A stretch of DNA of 64,000 bases, taken from UBA7236 sp964463165 (GTDB taxonomy: Bacteria > Bacteroidota > Bacteroidia > Chitinophagales > BACL12). Below are positions 17,396 through 27,019 of this stretch, piece by piece. The first letter of the stretch is position 1. Every line of letters starts with the position of its first letter. Below the pieces are notes generated by a model. The model was not told where the DNA came from. It made no database searches and saw only the letters and a program-made list of their open reading frames with translations. The stretch is taken from NCBI GenBank assembly GCA_964463165.1, contig CAYXBK010000022.1:1-64000 (forward strand), written 5' to 3'. Both the position numbers and the translations under genes were made by a program.

Positions 17396-17441
17396 TGACT
17401 CGGGCACACGAACACATGAACACTTGAACACGCGAACACCT
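17396..17441. repeat. 9-base tandem repeat (gaacacatg family)
   Basis: About five imperfect copies of a 9-base unit (gaacacatg, gaacacttg, gaacacgcg, gaacacctt) end 3 bases before the DUF58 start codon, so the repeat forms the 5' leader of that gene. Confidence 0.65.
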
Positions 17442-17443
17442 TT

Positions 17444-18319
17444 ATGGACAAAGCCACATTATTAAAAAAAGTCAGAAGCATTGAAATAAAAACGAAGGGT
17501 ATTTCACAGAATATTTTTTCCGGTGAATATCACAGCGCTTTTAAAGGAAGGGGTATGAGTTTTAGTGAAGTGCGTGAATATACGTATGGAGATGATGTGC
17601 GGAATATTGAATGGAATGTAACCGCAAGAATGAATCATCCTTATATTAAAGTATTTGAAGAAGAAAGAGAATTGACGGTGATGTTATTAATTGATATAAG
17701 TCAGTCTTCTTTTTTCGGAACAGTGCATATGATGAAAAATGAACTCATCACCGAAATCGCAGCGGTTTTATCTTTTTCAGCAATTAATAATAATGATAAA
17801 GTGGGAGTGATCATGTTTTCTGATAAAATAGAAAAATTCATTCCGCCGAAAAAAGGAAAATCACATATCCTGCGCATCATCAGTGATCTGCTTGATTTCA
17901 GTCCTTCGGGCAGCGGCACGGATATTTCACTTGCGCTGCAATATTTCAGCAATGTGGTAAAGAAAAAAAGTATTGCATTTGTTTTCAGCGATTTTATGGC
18001 AACGGCATATGAAAAACCGCTGCGTGTTGCAGCGAGAACGCATGATGTGATCGGTGTGCATATTCACGATAAGCGGGAAGAAGAAATTGCAAATGTGGGA
18101 TTATTGCGTATGATGGATGCCGAAACGAAAAAAGTTTTGTGGGTGGATACTGCAAGCCGGCAATTCAGAGAGGTGTATAAAAAAAATTATCTTGAGAATT
18201 TAGCATATTTCAAAACCACATTTTCAAAAAGCGGAGCAGATACAATCAGTATAAATAGTCAGAAACCCTATATCAACGAATTACACAACTTTTTCAGAAA
18301 AAGAATTCATATCAAGTAA
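17444..18319 (+). CDS. DUF58 domain protein (vWA-like) of the bat operon
   Basis: A 291-residue cytosolic protein. It has the DUF58 hallmark at 36-57 (GRGMSFSEVREYTYGDDVRN..W), followed by a vWA-like fold with a MIDAS-type D84-I-S-Q-S88. DUF58 proteins are encoded beside moxR across bacteria and are presumed MoxR partners. The stop codon overlaps the next start (TAATG), so translation is coupled. The 5' leader is a 9-base tandem repeat with no Shine-Dalgarno site. Confidence 0.88.
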   Translation: MDKATLLKKVRSIEIKTKGISQNIFSGEYHSAFKGRGMSFSEVREYTYGDDVRNIEWNVTARMNHPYIKVFEEERELTVMLLIDISQSSFFGTVHMMKNELITEIAAVLSFSAINNNDKVGVIMFSDKIEKFIPPKKGKSHILRIISDLLDFSPSGSGTDISLALQYFSNVVKKKSIAFVFSDFMATAYEKPLRVAARTHDVIGVHIHDKREEEIANVGLLRMMDAETKKVLWVDTASRQFREVYKKNYLENLAYFKTTFSKSGADTISINSQKPYINELHNFFRKRIHIK

Positions 18320-19254
18320 TGAAGTTGCGGCTGCAAATATGTATTTTATTTCTTTCCGTCATGCTGCACAGTGTATCTGCACAGGATGTGAAAGTATCTT
18401 CCAGAATTGACAAAGAGACGTACCTGATCGGAGATTATATCCGTTTGCAAATTCAGGCCACAACTGATTCTTCCAATCAATTGATCTGGCCGCAGGCAGA
18501 AAGTATTTCAACGTTCGATATTATTTCTGTTAACCCGATCGATACGATACGTCAGCAATCAGCATTTATTTTAAATCAGGAAATTGTATACAGTATTTAC
18601 GATTCCGGAAATTATGCAATGCCGGCAATTCAGTTCCAGTATAAAAAAGCCGGCGACCAGCAAATGAACAGTGTGTTTACGGATTCAATCAATTTTAAAG
18701 TAGGAACAGTTCCTGTTGATACAACTTCCGCCATCAAACCCATTAAAGAAAATATTGATGTGCGGGTGCGCAATTTTTTATGGCTGTATATTTTGATCGG
18801 ACTTGCAGTGCTGGGAATTATTTGTTTTGGATTATATCTGACATTCTTTTCTAAAAAGAGTATTAAACATATTTTGCCGAAAGCAAAACCAAAACCGCTT
18901 TACGAACGCACTCTTGAAAAACTTAAATTACTGGATGAGAAAAAACTCTGGCAGCAGGACGATATTAAAACATATTACAGTGAGTTGACGGATATTTTAC
19001 GGGCATATATGGAAGAGCGGTATCAGATCAAGGCAATGGAGAGCACGAGTGATGAAATAATTTCTCAGCTTGCACAGTTGCAAACTGCACCTGAATTAAT
19101 TGAAAAGATCTCCTATATACTGGATGTGGCCGATATGGCGAAATTCGCAAAATCGAAACCATTGCCGAATGAAAACACACTTGCCATGCAATATGCTGTG
19201 CAGTATGTTGAAGCAACAAAACCACCTGAAATCATAAACGAAGAAAAAAAATGA
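18319..19254 (+). CDS. BatD-like/DUF4381-type membrane protein of the bat operon
   Basis: A 311-residue protein with a signal peptide (1-21, ends VSAQ), an N-terminal beta-rich domain like the first module of BatD, one membrane segment at about 152-175, and a cytosolic helical tail. The tail (YYSELTDILRAYMEERYQIKAMESTSDEI) matches the DUF4381/BatD C-terminus. It is thus a small BatD-like protein in addition to the full BatD downstream. The reading frame overlaps the DUF58 gene by one base and batA by four. Confidence 0.8.
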   Translation: MKLRLQICILFLSVMLHSVSAQDVKVSSRIDKETYLIGDYIRLQIQATTDSSNQLIWPQAESISTFDIISVNPIDTIRQQSAFILNQEIVYSIYDSGNYAMPAIQFQYKKAGDQQMNSVFTDSINFKVGTVPVDTTSAIKPIKENIDVRVRNFLWLYILIGLAVLGIICFGLYLTFFSKKSIKHILPKAKPKPLYERTLEKLKLLDEKKLWQQDDIKTYYSELTDILRAYMEERYQIKAMESTSDEIISQLAQLQTAPELIEKISYILDVADMAKFAKSKPLPNENTLAMQYAVQYVEATKPPEIINEEKK

Positions 19255-20264
19255 TTGAAACGCTCCGGGATATCCGATTTGCAGATCCATGGTACTTTTT
19301 ACTGCTCCTGGCGGTTCCGGTTTATATATGGTATGCGCTGAAGCAGAAAAAACGGAAATATGTTGAATTTAAAATATCCAATTTGTCGGCTGCACAAAAA
19401 ATCAAAATGCCGGGAAGGGTAAAATGGATATCATCACTTCTTATTTTAAGAGTGCTGAGTTTTATATTTATTGTTGTTGCAATTGCAAGGCCGCAAACCG
19501 GTTTCAGCAATAAAAAAGTAACTTCAGAAGGAATTGATATTATGCTTGCAATTGATATTTCAAGCAGTATGTATGCAATAGATTTCAGGCCGAACAGAAT
19601 GGTGGCTGCAAAAGAAGCTGCGAAAGAATTTGTGGATGCGAGGCCTTCCGACCGCATTGGTTTGGTGGTTTTTGCCGGAGAGGCATTTACACAATGTCCT
19701 GCAACGCTTGATCATGATTTATTAAAACGGCAGATCGATGATGCAGATAACTGGCAACTGGAAGACGGTACGGCATTGGGCGACGGATTATTTATGGCAG
19801 TTAGCCGCCTGAGTGATACAACGCATCTCTCCACCAAAGTAATTATTTTATTATCCGATGGTGTGCGCACTGCCGGAAAATTTTCTCCGATCGACGCCGC
19901 CAACGCCGCTAAACAATTAAATATGCGTGTTTATACGATCGGTGTCGGTTCAGAAACAAACCGCCCGATTCCGGTTGTAGATAAAAACGGGCGTGCAATT
20001 TATGAACTCGATCCGCGGATCTCATTCGATGAACCGACTTTAAAACAGGTTTCCGAATTAACAGGCGGGCAATATTTCAGAGTTACAACAAAGGAAAAGC
20101 TGAGCGATGTATATAAAGAAATAGATAAAATTGAAAAACAAAAAACCGAAGTTAATATCACAAAAAGATATGATGAGCAATTTTATTTCTTTGCACTGGC
20201 CGGTATTGTTTTATTATTGATGGAACTGATTTTAGCAAATACAATTTTCAGAAGTATCACCTGA
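19251..20264 (+). CDS. BatA, vWA domain membrane protein
   Basis: A 337-residue inner-membrane protein: one N-terminal membrane segment (about 13-30), a second around 62-79, a vWA domain with MIDAS D102-I-S-S-S106, DGTALGDGL and LLSDG, and a C-terminal membrane segment. The TMs before and after the vWA domain match BatA. Bat proteins were named for Bacteroides aerotolerance and are proposed to form a periplasmic complex. It overlaps its upstream neighbour by 4 bases and batB by 1. Confidence 0.92.
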   Translation: MIETLRDIRFADPWYFLLLLAVPVYIWYALKQKKRKYVEFKISNLSAAQKIKMPGRVKWISSLLILRVLSFIFIVVAIARPQTGFSNKKVTSEGIDIMLAIDISSSMYAIDFRPNRMVAAKEAAKEFVDARPSDRIGLVVFAGEAFTQCPATLDHDLLKRQIDDADNWQLEDGTALGDGLFMAVSRLSDTTHLSTKVIILLSDGVRTAGKFSPIDAANAAKQLNMRVYTIGVGSETNRPIPVVDKNGRAIYELDPRISFDEPTLKQVSELTGGQYFRVTTKEKLSDVYKEIDKIEKQKTEVNITKRYDEQFYFFALAGIVLLLMELILANTIFRSIT

Positions 20265-21322
20265 TGCAATTCGAGAATACAACATATTTATATTTACTCG
20301 CAGCGATTCCCGTAATTGCGGCCTTATTTTATATTTATATCGTCTGGCGCAAACGTGCAATTCAAAAACTCGGTGACGAACGGCTCATTCACCAGTTGAT
20401 GGACCGCAATTCATTAAAACGGAAGATATTAAAAACGGCAATTTTGGCTTTGGCATTTTCGAGCCTCACGATCGGCATTGCGAATTTGCGCTCCGGATCA
20501 AAGAAAGAAAAAGCAAAAGGTGAGAGCTCTGAAATTATTATTTGTTTCGATGTTTCGAACAGTATGCTTGCAGAGGATGTAAAACCGGACAGGCTCACAC
20601 AGGCAAAAATCACCGCATCGCAGATTATTGAGAAAATAGCCGGCAATAAAATCGGATTAATTGTATTCGCAGGGAAAAGCTATGTGCAAATGCCTTTATC
20701 AAATGATGCACGAGCCGCATTGATGTATCTCAATACAATTAATACCGGGATGGTGCCAACACAGGGAACCGCGATCGGAAATACAATTGAAACGGCAATC
20801 AATGAATTTGAAGAAGGCGGTGAAAATGATAATGATATCGGTAAATCCATAATCATTATCACTGATGGCGAAAGCCACGACGAAAATGCCATTGAAATGG
20901 CAAAAAAAGCTGCAGATGAAAATATTCAGATCATCACGATCGGCATCGGCACAACAACAGGTGCTCCCATTCCGTATAAAAGGGGAAATGTAACGCAGGG
21001 ATTTAAAAAAGATAAACAGGGAAATATCGTTCTTACAAGATTGAATGAGAAAATGCTCGAAGAAATTGCAGAAAATACAAATGGATTTTATATTAATGCA
21101 TCCAAAGGCAGGCAATTGATTCAGAAAGTAAACGATGCGGTTGAGAAACTGGATAAAACAGAAAATCAAACATTTGAATACACTGAATATGCAAATCATT
21201 TTCAGATATTTCTCATGTTCGGTTTAATTTTGATGACAGTTGAATTCTTTATCTCAGATAAAAAATCACTTTGGTTGAAAAAAATAAATTTATTCGGAAC
21301 ACCTTCAAATAAAGAAAAATGA
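20264..21322 (+). CDS. BatB, vWA domain membrane protein
   Basis: A 352-residue paralogue of BatA with MIDAS D96-V-S-N-S100, the matching GTAIG loop and IITDGESH. Membrane segments lie at about 8-27 and 57-74, with one near the C-terminus. The start ATG overlaps the batA stop (TGATG), and its stop overlaps batC by four bases, so the cluster is tightly coupled. Confidence 0.92.
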   Translation: MQFENTTYLYLLAAIPVIAALFYIYIVWRKRAIQKLGDERLIHQLMDRNSLKRKILKTAILALAFSSLTIGIANLRSGSKKEKAKGESSEIIICFDVSNSMLAEDVKPDRLTQAKITASQIIEKIAGNKIGLIVFAGKSYVQMPLSNDARAALMYLNTINTGMVPTQGTAIGNTIETAINEFEEGGENDNDIGKSIIIITDGESHDENAIEMAKKAADENIQIITIGIGTTTGAPIPYKRGNVTQGFKKDKQGNIVLTRLNEKMLEEIAENTNGFYINASKGRQLIQKVNDAVEKLDKTENQTFEYTEYANHFQIFLMFGLILMTVEFFISDKKSLWLKKINLFGTPSNKEK

Positions 21323-22047
21323 AAATCAGAATTTTCGTCATACTCTGTTTGTTCTGGCTGCCGGTATTTTCGCAGGTAGAGAATAAAGATATTCAGGAAG
21401 GGAATGAAAAATACAAGCAGAACGATTACAGCGGCGCACAGCAAAGCTATCAGAATGCCCTGCAAAAAAATGCGGAGAGTGAAGCGGGTAATTATAATAT
21501 GGGCAATACCTATTATCAGCAAAAAAATTACGAAGAAGCTGTAAATCAATATCAGAAAACCGTTCAAAGCACAAATGATCCGCAGGTGCGGGCACAGGCA
21601 TATCACAATATGGGCAACGCATTTCTTGAGCAAAAGAAATATCAGGAAAGCATAGACGCATATAAGCAGGCATTACGGAATAATCCTTCTGATGCGGAAA
21701 CAAAATATAATCTGGCATACGCACAAAAAATGTTGCAGCAACAACAGAAAAATCAAAACCAAAATCAGGATCAGAAAAATCAGAACCAGAATAAACAGGA
21801 TCAGAATAAGCAAAACCAAAATAAAGATCAGCAAAACAAGGATCAGCAAAATCAAAACAGCCAGGATCAGCAGGATCAGGCAAAGAAGGATAAGCAGCAG
21901 CAACAGCAATCACAGCCAAAGCAATTTTCGAAAGATGAACTCGACCGGATCATGCAGGCATTGAATTCGGACGATAAAAATGTGCAGGATAAGATCAATG
22001 CACAAAAAGTAAAAGCGACAGATTTAGATATTGAAAAGGACTGGTAA
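21319..22047 (+). CDS. BatC, TPR protein with Gln/Asn-rich tail
   Basis: A 242-residue exported protein. Signal peptide 1-19 (PVFSQ), then three to four TPRs (about 22-140, e.g. AGNYNMGNTYYQQKNYEEAV and AYHNMGNAFLEQKKYQESI). A 60-residue low-complexity stretch (145-205) of Q, N, K and D follows, encoded by near-repetitive purine-rich DNA, then a short conserved tail. BatC TPRs are expected to scaffold the Bat complex in the periplasm. Confidence 0.88.
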   Translation: MKIRIFVILCLFWLPVFSQVENKDIQEGNEKYKQNDYSGAQQSYQNALQKNAESEAGNYNMGNTYYQQKNYEEAVNQYQKTVQSTNDPQVRAQAYHNMGNAFLEQKKYQESIDAYKQALRNNPSDAETKYNLAYAQKMLQQQQKNQNQNQDQKNQNQNKQDQNKQNQNKDQQNKDQQNQNSQDQQDQAKKDKQQQQQSQPKQFSKDELDRIMQALNSDDKNVQDKINAQKVKATDLDIEKDW

Positions 22048-22051
22048 AAAA

Positions 22052-23881
22052 ATGAAGCGATTTATTTCCATTTTATTTCTTGCTTGCAGTTTGCATGTTT
22101 ACGGACAAGCGAGCTTCAGTGCATCCGTAAGTAAATCGAAAGTTGCAACAAATGAAAGATTCCAGCTTGTATTCACTCTTGCAAACGGTGGAAGCTTCAA
22201 AGATTTTAAAGCACCTTCATTCAGCGATTTTATTATTGCAGGCGGACCGAGCCAGTCGAACAATTTTCAAAGCATTAATGGTCAGGTTACACAATCGGTG
22301 AGTTATTCTTATGTTTTGCAGCCACGCAATGCCGGTAAATTCACAATCGGAAGTGCATCGGTAAAAGTGGGAGATAAAACGCTTACATCACAACCGGTTG
22401 TTGTTGAAGTGTATGATAAACCGGTTACAAATTCAACTGCACCAAACGATCAGAATACAAGTAGCGGTGATGTGGATATAAACAGTTATCTCTCACAAAA
22501 TGTATTTATTAAAACGGAAGTAACTGATCAGGAAATTTATAAAGGTGAAGATATTACAGTTACCATGAAGGTATGCGTAAAACGGAATTCTTCGATCTAT
22601 GGATATAAAATTCTGCAGGCGGTGCAAACGCCGAAATACGACGGCTTCTATGTAAACGATATTCAGTTGCAGGATCAGCAAACAACTACAGAAACAATTA
22701 ATGGCGAACAATACGACGTAAGCCTTGTCAAAAAAACAATTTTAACCGCACAGAAATCCGGCACACTCGAAATTGATCCGATTGTACTGGATGCAGTGTT
22801 TGGCGTGAAGGTGCAGAAACAAAAAAAGAAATCAGGTGATCCGTTTCAGGATATGTTTGATGATTTTTTTTCCGATCCGTTTAACAGCGGAAATAAGGAA
22901 GTGCGCTATTCAATTTCTTCCAGGCCGGTGAAAATTAAAGTAAACGATCTCCCCCCAAATCCGCCCGCAGATTTTAATGGCGCAGTCGGAAAATTTACAA
23001 TGAAAACAGAATTAAATAATGCCACAACAAAAACAGACGAACCACTCACATACAGGGTCACTATTTCCGGAAACGGCAACCTGAGTTTATTTGAAGCACC
23101 TGACCTGTCGTTGCCTCCGGGATGGGAAACATATGATCCGAAAATGAATGAAAGCGGCGGATCAAAAATATTTGAATATTTATTGATACCGCGTTCACCG
23201 GGTGATTTTACAATTCCTGCGCATGCATGGAGTTATTTCGATCCTGCCAAAAAACAATATGTGCGTTTGAGTTCCGAATCGTATAATGTGCATGTTGATA
23301 AAGGCGAAGGATATAATGCCGCAACAAATAATTACGGGATAAATAAGGAAGATGTTGAAATGCTGGCAAAGGATATCCGTTATATCAATAAACATGAACC
23401 GTCGTTTGTAAAAAATGCTTCACCCTTTTTCGGCACACCTGCATTTTATATTTTATTTATTCTTCCCGTGCTGAGCGGTGCCGGTATTTTTATATTCACA
23501 CAACGCAAAAGAAAACTGGAAGGTGATGTTCGTGGCATGAAAAACAAACGTGCAAATGCGGTTGCGAAAAAACGATTGTCGAAAGCATCGGGTTTCGTAA
23601 AAACAAATGATGCAAAATCATTTTACAACGAAACGATCAGGGCATTCTGGGGGTATCTCGGTGATAAACTTTCAATTGAACAAAGCGAATTATCAAAAGA
23701 AACAATTCACGGCCATCTTGTTTCGAAAGCCGTGCAGGCAGCAACAATTCATGAAGTGGTGGAAATATTAAATACCTGTGAGCTGGCTTTATTTGCACCG
23801 AATATGGTAAACAGTTCGCTGCAGCAAATTTATGATCAGGCAACATCTCTGATTGAAAAACTGGAAAACGAAATTAAATAA
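22052..23881 (+). CDS. BatD, periplasmic/membrane protein
   Basis: A 609-residue protein with a signal peptide (1-19, VYGQ), repeated Ig-like beta domains across about 20-440 (BatD family: FIIAGGPSQSNNFQSINGQ, then a conserved RPVKIKVNDLP..P), a membrane segment near 463-483 and a cytosolic helical tail. The ATG at 22052 was chosen because it begins the signal peptide; an upstream TTG would add seven charged residues. It is the largest Bat subunit, and its stop overlaps the batE start (TAATG). Confidence 0.9.
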   Translation: MKRFISILFLACSLHVYGQASFSASVSKSKVATNERFQLVFTLANGGSFKDFKAPSFSDFIIAGGPSQSNNFQSINGQVTQSVSYSYVLQPRNAGKFTIGSASVKVGDKTLTSQPVVVEVYDKPVTNSTAPNDQNTSSGDVDINSYLSQNVFIKTEVTDQEIYKGEDITVTMKVCVKRNSSIYGYKILQAVQTPKYDGFYVNDIQLQDQQTTTETINGEQYDVSLVKKTILTAQKSGTLEIDPIVLDAVFGVKVQKQKKKSGDPFQDMFDDFFSDPFNSGNKEVRYSISSRPVKIKVNDLPPNPPADFNGAVGKFTMKTELNNATTKTDEPLTYRVTISGNGNLSLFEAPDLSLPPGWETYDPKMNESGGSKIFEYLLIPRSPGDFTIPAHAWSYFDPAKKQYVRLSSESYNVHVDKGEGYNAATNNYGINKEDVEMLAKDIRYINKHEPSFVKNASPFFGTPAFYILFILPVLSGAGIFIFTQRKRKLEGDVRGMKNKRANAVAKKRLSKASGFVKTNDAKSFYNETIRAFWGYLGDKLSIEQSELSKETIHGHLVSKAVQAATIHEVVEILNTCELALFAPNMVNSSLQQIYDQATSLIEKLENEIK

Positions 23882-24636
23882 TGAAACAATTCATTGTCTT
23901 CATAACAAGTTTTTTGATGCTCATTTCGGTGCATGCACAGGTGGATTCATCCAGTTATGTACTTGGAAATATTTTATACGAGCAGGGGAATTATACGGAA
24001 GCGATCAAAGTGTATCAGAATATCATCAACGATAAAGGATATAGCGCCGAATTGAATTATAACCTCGGAAATTGTTATTATAAAACAGGTGATATCGGCA
24101 ATTGTATTTTAAATTATGAACGTGCTTTGCAGCTTGACCCCGGAAACGATGATATTCAATACAATCTCGATTTAGCCAACCTGCGCATCCGCGATAAATT
24201 ATCGCCTGTGGAGGAAGTGATCCTCGCCATCTGGTGGCGCAATATCATTAATTTATTTACCACCCGCACCTGGGCTTTACTTGCCGTGTCTTTTGCATGG
24301 ATATCGTTTATCGGGTTTTTCCTTTACCGCTTCAACAGAAAATTAATTATTCAAAAAACGGGATTTTATTTTTTTGCAGGATTTTTTATCTTATTTGCTT
24401 TTGCTATAGTGATCGCCTATTCTGCAAACAAATGGCATGAGCGGCATCAATATGCGATTGTAATGGAGCCGAGTTCAATTTTAAAAAGCGAGCCGAATGA
24501 AAGCAGTACGAATCTCACGCTGATACATGAGGGATTAAAAATTCAGGTACTGGATGTGCAGGACAACTGGACAGAAGTAAAAATGGCGGATGGAGAGGTT
24601 GGATGGTTGCTTTCAGAAACAATTGAAGATATTTGA
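23881..24636 (+). CDS. BatE, TPR/SH3 membrane protein
   Basis: A 251-residue protein: signal peptide, TPRs at about 22-105 (LNYNLGNCYYKTGDIGNCILNYERAL), two membrane helices (about 133-152 and 162-181) and a C-terminal SH3-like domain ending VGWLLSETIEDI. The domain order matches BatE. It is the last gene of the operon and converges on the PAP2-like gene with only 13 bases between stop codons. No clear terminator is visible. Confidence 0.9.
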   Translation: MKQFIVFITSFLMLISVHAQVDSSSYVLGNILYEQGNYTEAIKVYQNIINDKGYSAELNYNLGNCYYKTGDIGNCILNYERALQLDPGNDDIQYNLDLANLRIRDKLSPVEEVILAIWWRNIINLFTTRTWALLAVSFAWISFIGFFLYRFNRKLIIQKTGFYFFAGFFILFAFAIVIAYSANKWHERHQYAIVMEPSSILKSEPNESSTNLTLIHEGLKIQVLDVQDNWTEVKMADGEVGWLLSETIEDI

Positions 24637-24649
24637 AACCTGCTTCGTT

Positions 24650-25264
24650 TTAAAATTGAAAAATCGCATTTGCGATCATAAAACTTAAAAACCCCGATAA
24701 ATAACCAAGATATACTTCCTGCTCAGAATGTGCTTTTAATGCGAGCCTTGCCGCACCGATGCAACCGGCAATCACAATGGCACCGAGAAACAGATAAAGC
24801 GAATTATAATACGTAAACGGTGAGAGCAGCATCACCATGGCAACAAGACCGCCGGCGCCTGTTGTATGCATGCTTATTTTTAATACAAGCAGGTTTATAA
24901 TGAAATCCAGAAATACAGAAATTGCAGCACCTAATAAAATAAATGTGATCTGCGGATTGAAATTTTCTTTATAAAAAACATAAAATGCCCAGATATAAAA
25001 AAACATTGCAGCAATATAGGGTATCGCTCTTTCCTGCCGCTCGTAAATATTTACAGATTTAATAAATTTTAATCCTGCCAGTAATAAAATGGTAACTGAA
25101 GGCAGAAAAAATGTAAGTATCCCGACACGCATCAACATGAGTCCGTTTTCAGCCTGGTTGGGGAAATTGAACGGATTAAAAAATAAAATATAGCATGTGC
25201 CATACAACGGCAGCAATAATGGAATAAATAAAATTGAAAAAAAATGGCCGAATACTTTTTTCAT
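24650..25264 (-). CDS. PAP2-superfamily-like membrane protein
   Basis: A 204-residue protein with about six membrane helices. Two segments resemble parts of the phosphatidic acid phosphatase signature: SMHTTGAGGLVAM (like SGHT) and ARLALKAHSEQEVYLGYLSG (like SRxxxxxHxxxD). The last acidic residue is Glu rather than Asp, and the first KxxxxxxRP motif is not evident, so activity is uncertain. It starts within the rpoN stop (TGATG overlap) and is co-transcribed with rpoN. Confidence 0.7.
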   Translation of the reverse strand: MKKVFGHFFSILFIPLLLPLYGTCYILFFNPFNFPNQAENGLMLMRVGILTFFLPSVTILLLAGLKFIKSVNIYERQERAIPYIAAMFFYIWAFYVFYKENFNPQITFILLGAAISVFLDFIINLLVLKISMHTTGAGGLVAMVMLLSPFTYYNSLYLFLGAIVIAGCIGAARLALKAHSEQEVYLGYLSGFLSFMIANAIFQF

Positions 25265-26751
25265 CAGAGTTCCTTTCGTAACCGTGCAACGGGAATGTCG
25301 AGCTGTTCACGGTATTTTGCCACGGTGCGGCGTGCAATATTATAACCTCGTTGCTTCAGGTTTTCCATAAGCTCCTGATCGCTCAGCGGATTTTGTTTGT
25401 CTTCGAGTTCAATGAATTCAGATAATATCTTTTTCACTTCACGTGTAGAAACTTCTTCACCGGTATCGGTGGAAAGTGATTCGCTGAAAAAATATTTCAA
25501 TGCATACGTTCCGAATTCCGTTTGTACATATTTGCTGTTCGCAACACGGCTCACGGTGGAAATATCCAGGCCTGTTTGTTCGGCAATATCTTTCAGGATC
25601 ATCGGTTTCATCTGCGTTTCATCACCGGTCAAAAAGAACTGATATTGATGTTCCATGATCTGATTCATGGTGCTCCATAAAGTTTGCTGGCGCTGTTTGA
25701 TTGCATCAATAAACCATTTGGCAGAATCTATTTTTTGTTTGATGAACATCACGGCTTCTTTTTGTTTCTTGTCTTTTTTGTCGCCGTGTTTATAGTCTAT
25801 CATCATTTCCCTGAAATCCTGGCTCACTCTTAATTCGGGTGCATTGCGTGAATTTAATTTTAATTCAAGTTCACCGTTATTGTTTATGATCGTAAAATCA
25901 GGAATGATATATTGGTATAAATTATTATTATCTTCTTTTGCGCTGCCACCCGGTTTCGGATTTAGTTTTGTGATCTCGGCAATTGCATTTTTTAATTCAT
26001 CACCTTCGAGCTTTAACTGGCGCTGTAATTTTTCGTAATGTTTTTTTGTAAACTCGTCGAAATATTCTTCGAGAATTGTAATTGCAAGTTTTACTGTTTT
26101 TGTATGTGCCTTTCTTTCCAGTTGGAGCAATAAACATTCTTTCAGGTCGCGGGCACCAACTCCGGGCGGGTCAAATCCCTGCACAAGATCGAGCACTTCA
26201 ATTATTTCTTCTTCATCCGTTACCACATTCTGAGAAAATGCAAGATCATCAACAATTGCAGAAATTTCGCGGCGCAGATATCCGTCATCGTCAATACTGC
26301 CGATGATCTGTCTTGCGATCTTTTCTTTGCGTTCATCCAGATCGCACATGCCTAATTGCTTTGCAAGATTTTCATGAAATGTATCACTTACTGCATACGG
26401 AACAGTTTTTCTGTCTTCTTCATCATCGCCGTAATTATCATCGCGGGTTTTATAATCCGCATAATCTTCATCACCAATATAATCGTCGAGATCTAATTCA
26501 TTGCTGGTTTCCGATTCACCCGCTTCTTCTTTGTATTCTTCTTCCTGTGATTCACCTTCTTTAAATATTTCTTCCGTAGAGCTCAATTCCTCCTCATCAT
26601 TATCACCTTCTTCCAATGCGGGGTTCGACTCAAGCTCTTCTTTGATCCTTTGCTCGAGCTGATCAGTAGGCACCTGCAACAATTTCATCAACTGTATTTG
26701 CTGCGGTGATAATTTTTGTAATAGCTTTTGACTAAGTTTTTGCTTCAGCAT
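25264..26751 (-). CDS. RNA polymerase sigma-54 factor RpoN
   Basis: A 495-residue sigma-54. The N-terminal region I is Gln/Leu-rich (KLSQKLLQKLSPQQIQLMKL), followed by an acidic region II (about 45-125). The core-binding region III and the C-terminal RpoN box (ARRTVAKYREQL, about 473-484), which reads the -24 element, follow. It directs transcription that depends on enhancer-binding ATPases; none is encoded in this window. It is co-transcribed with the PAP2-like gene from the promoter at 26774-26804. Confidence 0.95.
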   Translation of the reverse strand: MLKQKLSQKLLQKLSPQQIQLMKLLQVPTDQLEQRIKEELESNPALEEGDNDEEELSSTEEIFKEGESQEEEYKEEAGESETSNELDLDDYIGDEDYADYKTRDDNYGDDEEDRKTVPYAVSDTFHENLAKQLGMCDLDERKEKIARQIIGSIDDDGYLRREISAIVDDLAFSQNVVTDEEEIIEVLDLVQGFDPPGVGARDLKECLLLQLERKAHTKTVKLAITILEEYFDEFTKKHYEKLQRQLKLEGDELKNAIAEITKLNPKPGGSAKEDNNNLYQYIIPDFTIINNNGELELKLNSRNAPELRVSQDFREMMIDYKHGDKKDKKQKEAVMFIKQKIDSAKWFIDAIKQRQQTLWSTMNQIMEHQYQFFLTGDETQMKPMILKDIAEQTGLDISTVSRVANSKYVQTEFGTYALKYFFSESLSTDTGEEVSTREVKKILSEFIELEDKQNPLSDQELMENLKQRGYNIARRTVAKYREQLDIPVARLRKEL

Positions 26752-26773
26752 TTCCCTGTTCCTTAAATCCCCT

Positions 26774-26804
26774 CAAATTTAATCCAATACTTTAAGTACA
26801 ACAA
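26774..26804 (-). promoter_or_regulatory. Promoter of rpoN
   Basis: TAAATTTG on the minus strand at 26781-26774. TTG lies 17 bases upstream (26801-26799), and a second TTG 20 bases upstream (26804-26802). The box is 22 bases before the ATG. Confidence 0.65.
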
Positions 26805-26988
26805 TCCTCAACGGGATAAGAATGAAAGAAATTATTTTACATCCGGTCACATTTATGCAGCTTTCATAACTTTGTAATTATGCCGGCGTATTTTCAGCTA
26901 TATGCAAATGCACATAATCCCGTTCTGGGATAAATCAAGCGCTCAACAGAAGCCGTCAGTCATGTATGATTCATTCGGCTTGAAAGTT

Positions 26989-26996
26989 TAATTTTG
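26989..26996 (+). promoter_or_regulatory. Promoter -7 box (TAATTTTG) of asnS
   Basis: A perfect TAnnTTTG match 23 bases before the asnS ATG, with no good -33 TTG. The rest of the 26752-27019 gap shows nothing else; no T-box-like structure was seen. Confidence 0.5.
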
Positions 26997-27019
26997 CAAC
27001 ACTTTTAAAAGAAATTTTT

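Noticed and set aside
21338..21919. Minus-strand frame opposite batC, rich in Asp, Phe and Cys
   Set aside because: It mirrors the repetitive Gln/Asn codons of batC. No signal, domain or promoter was seen.
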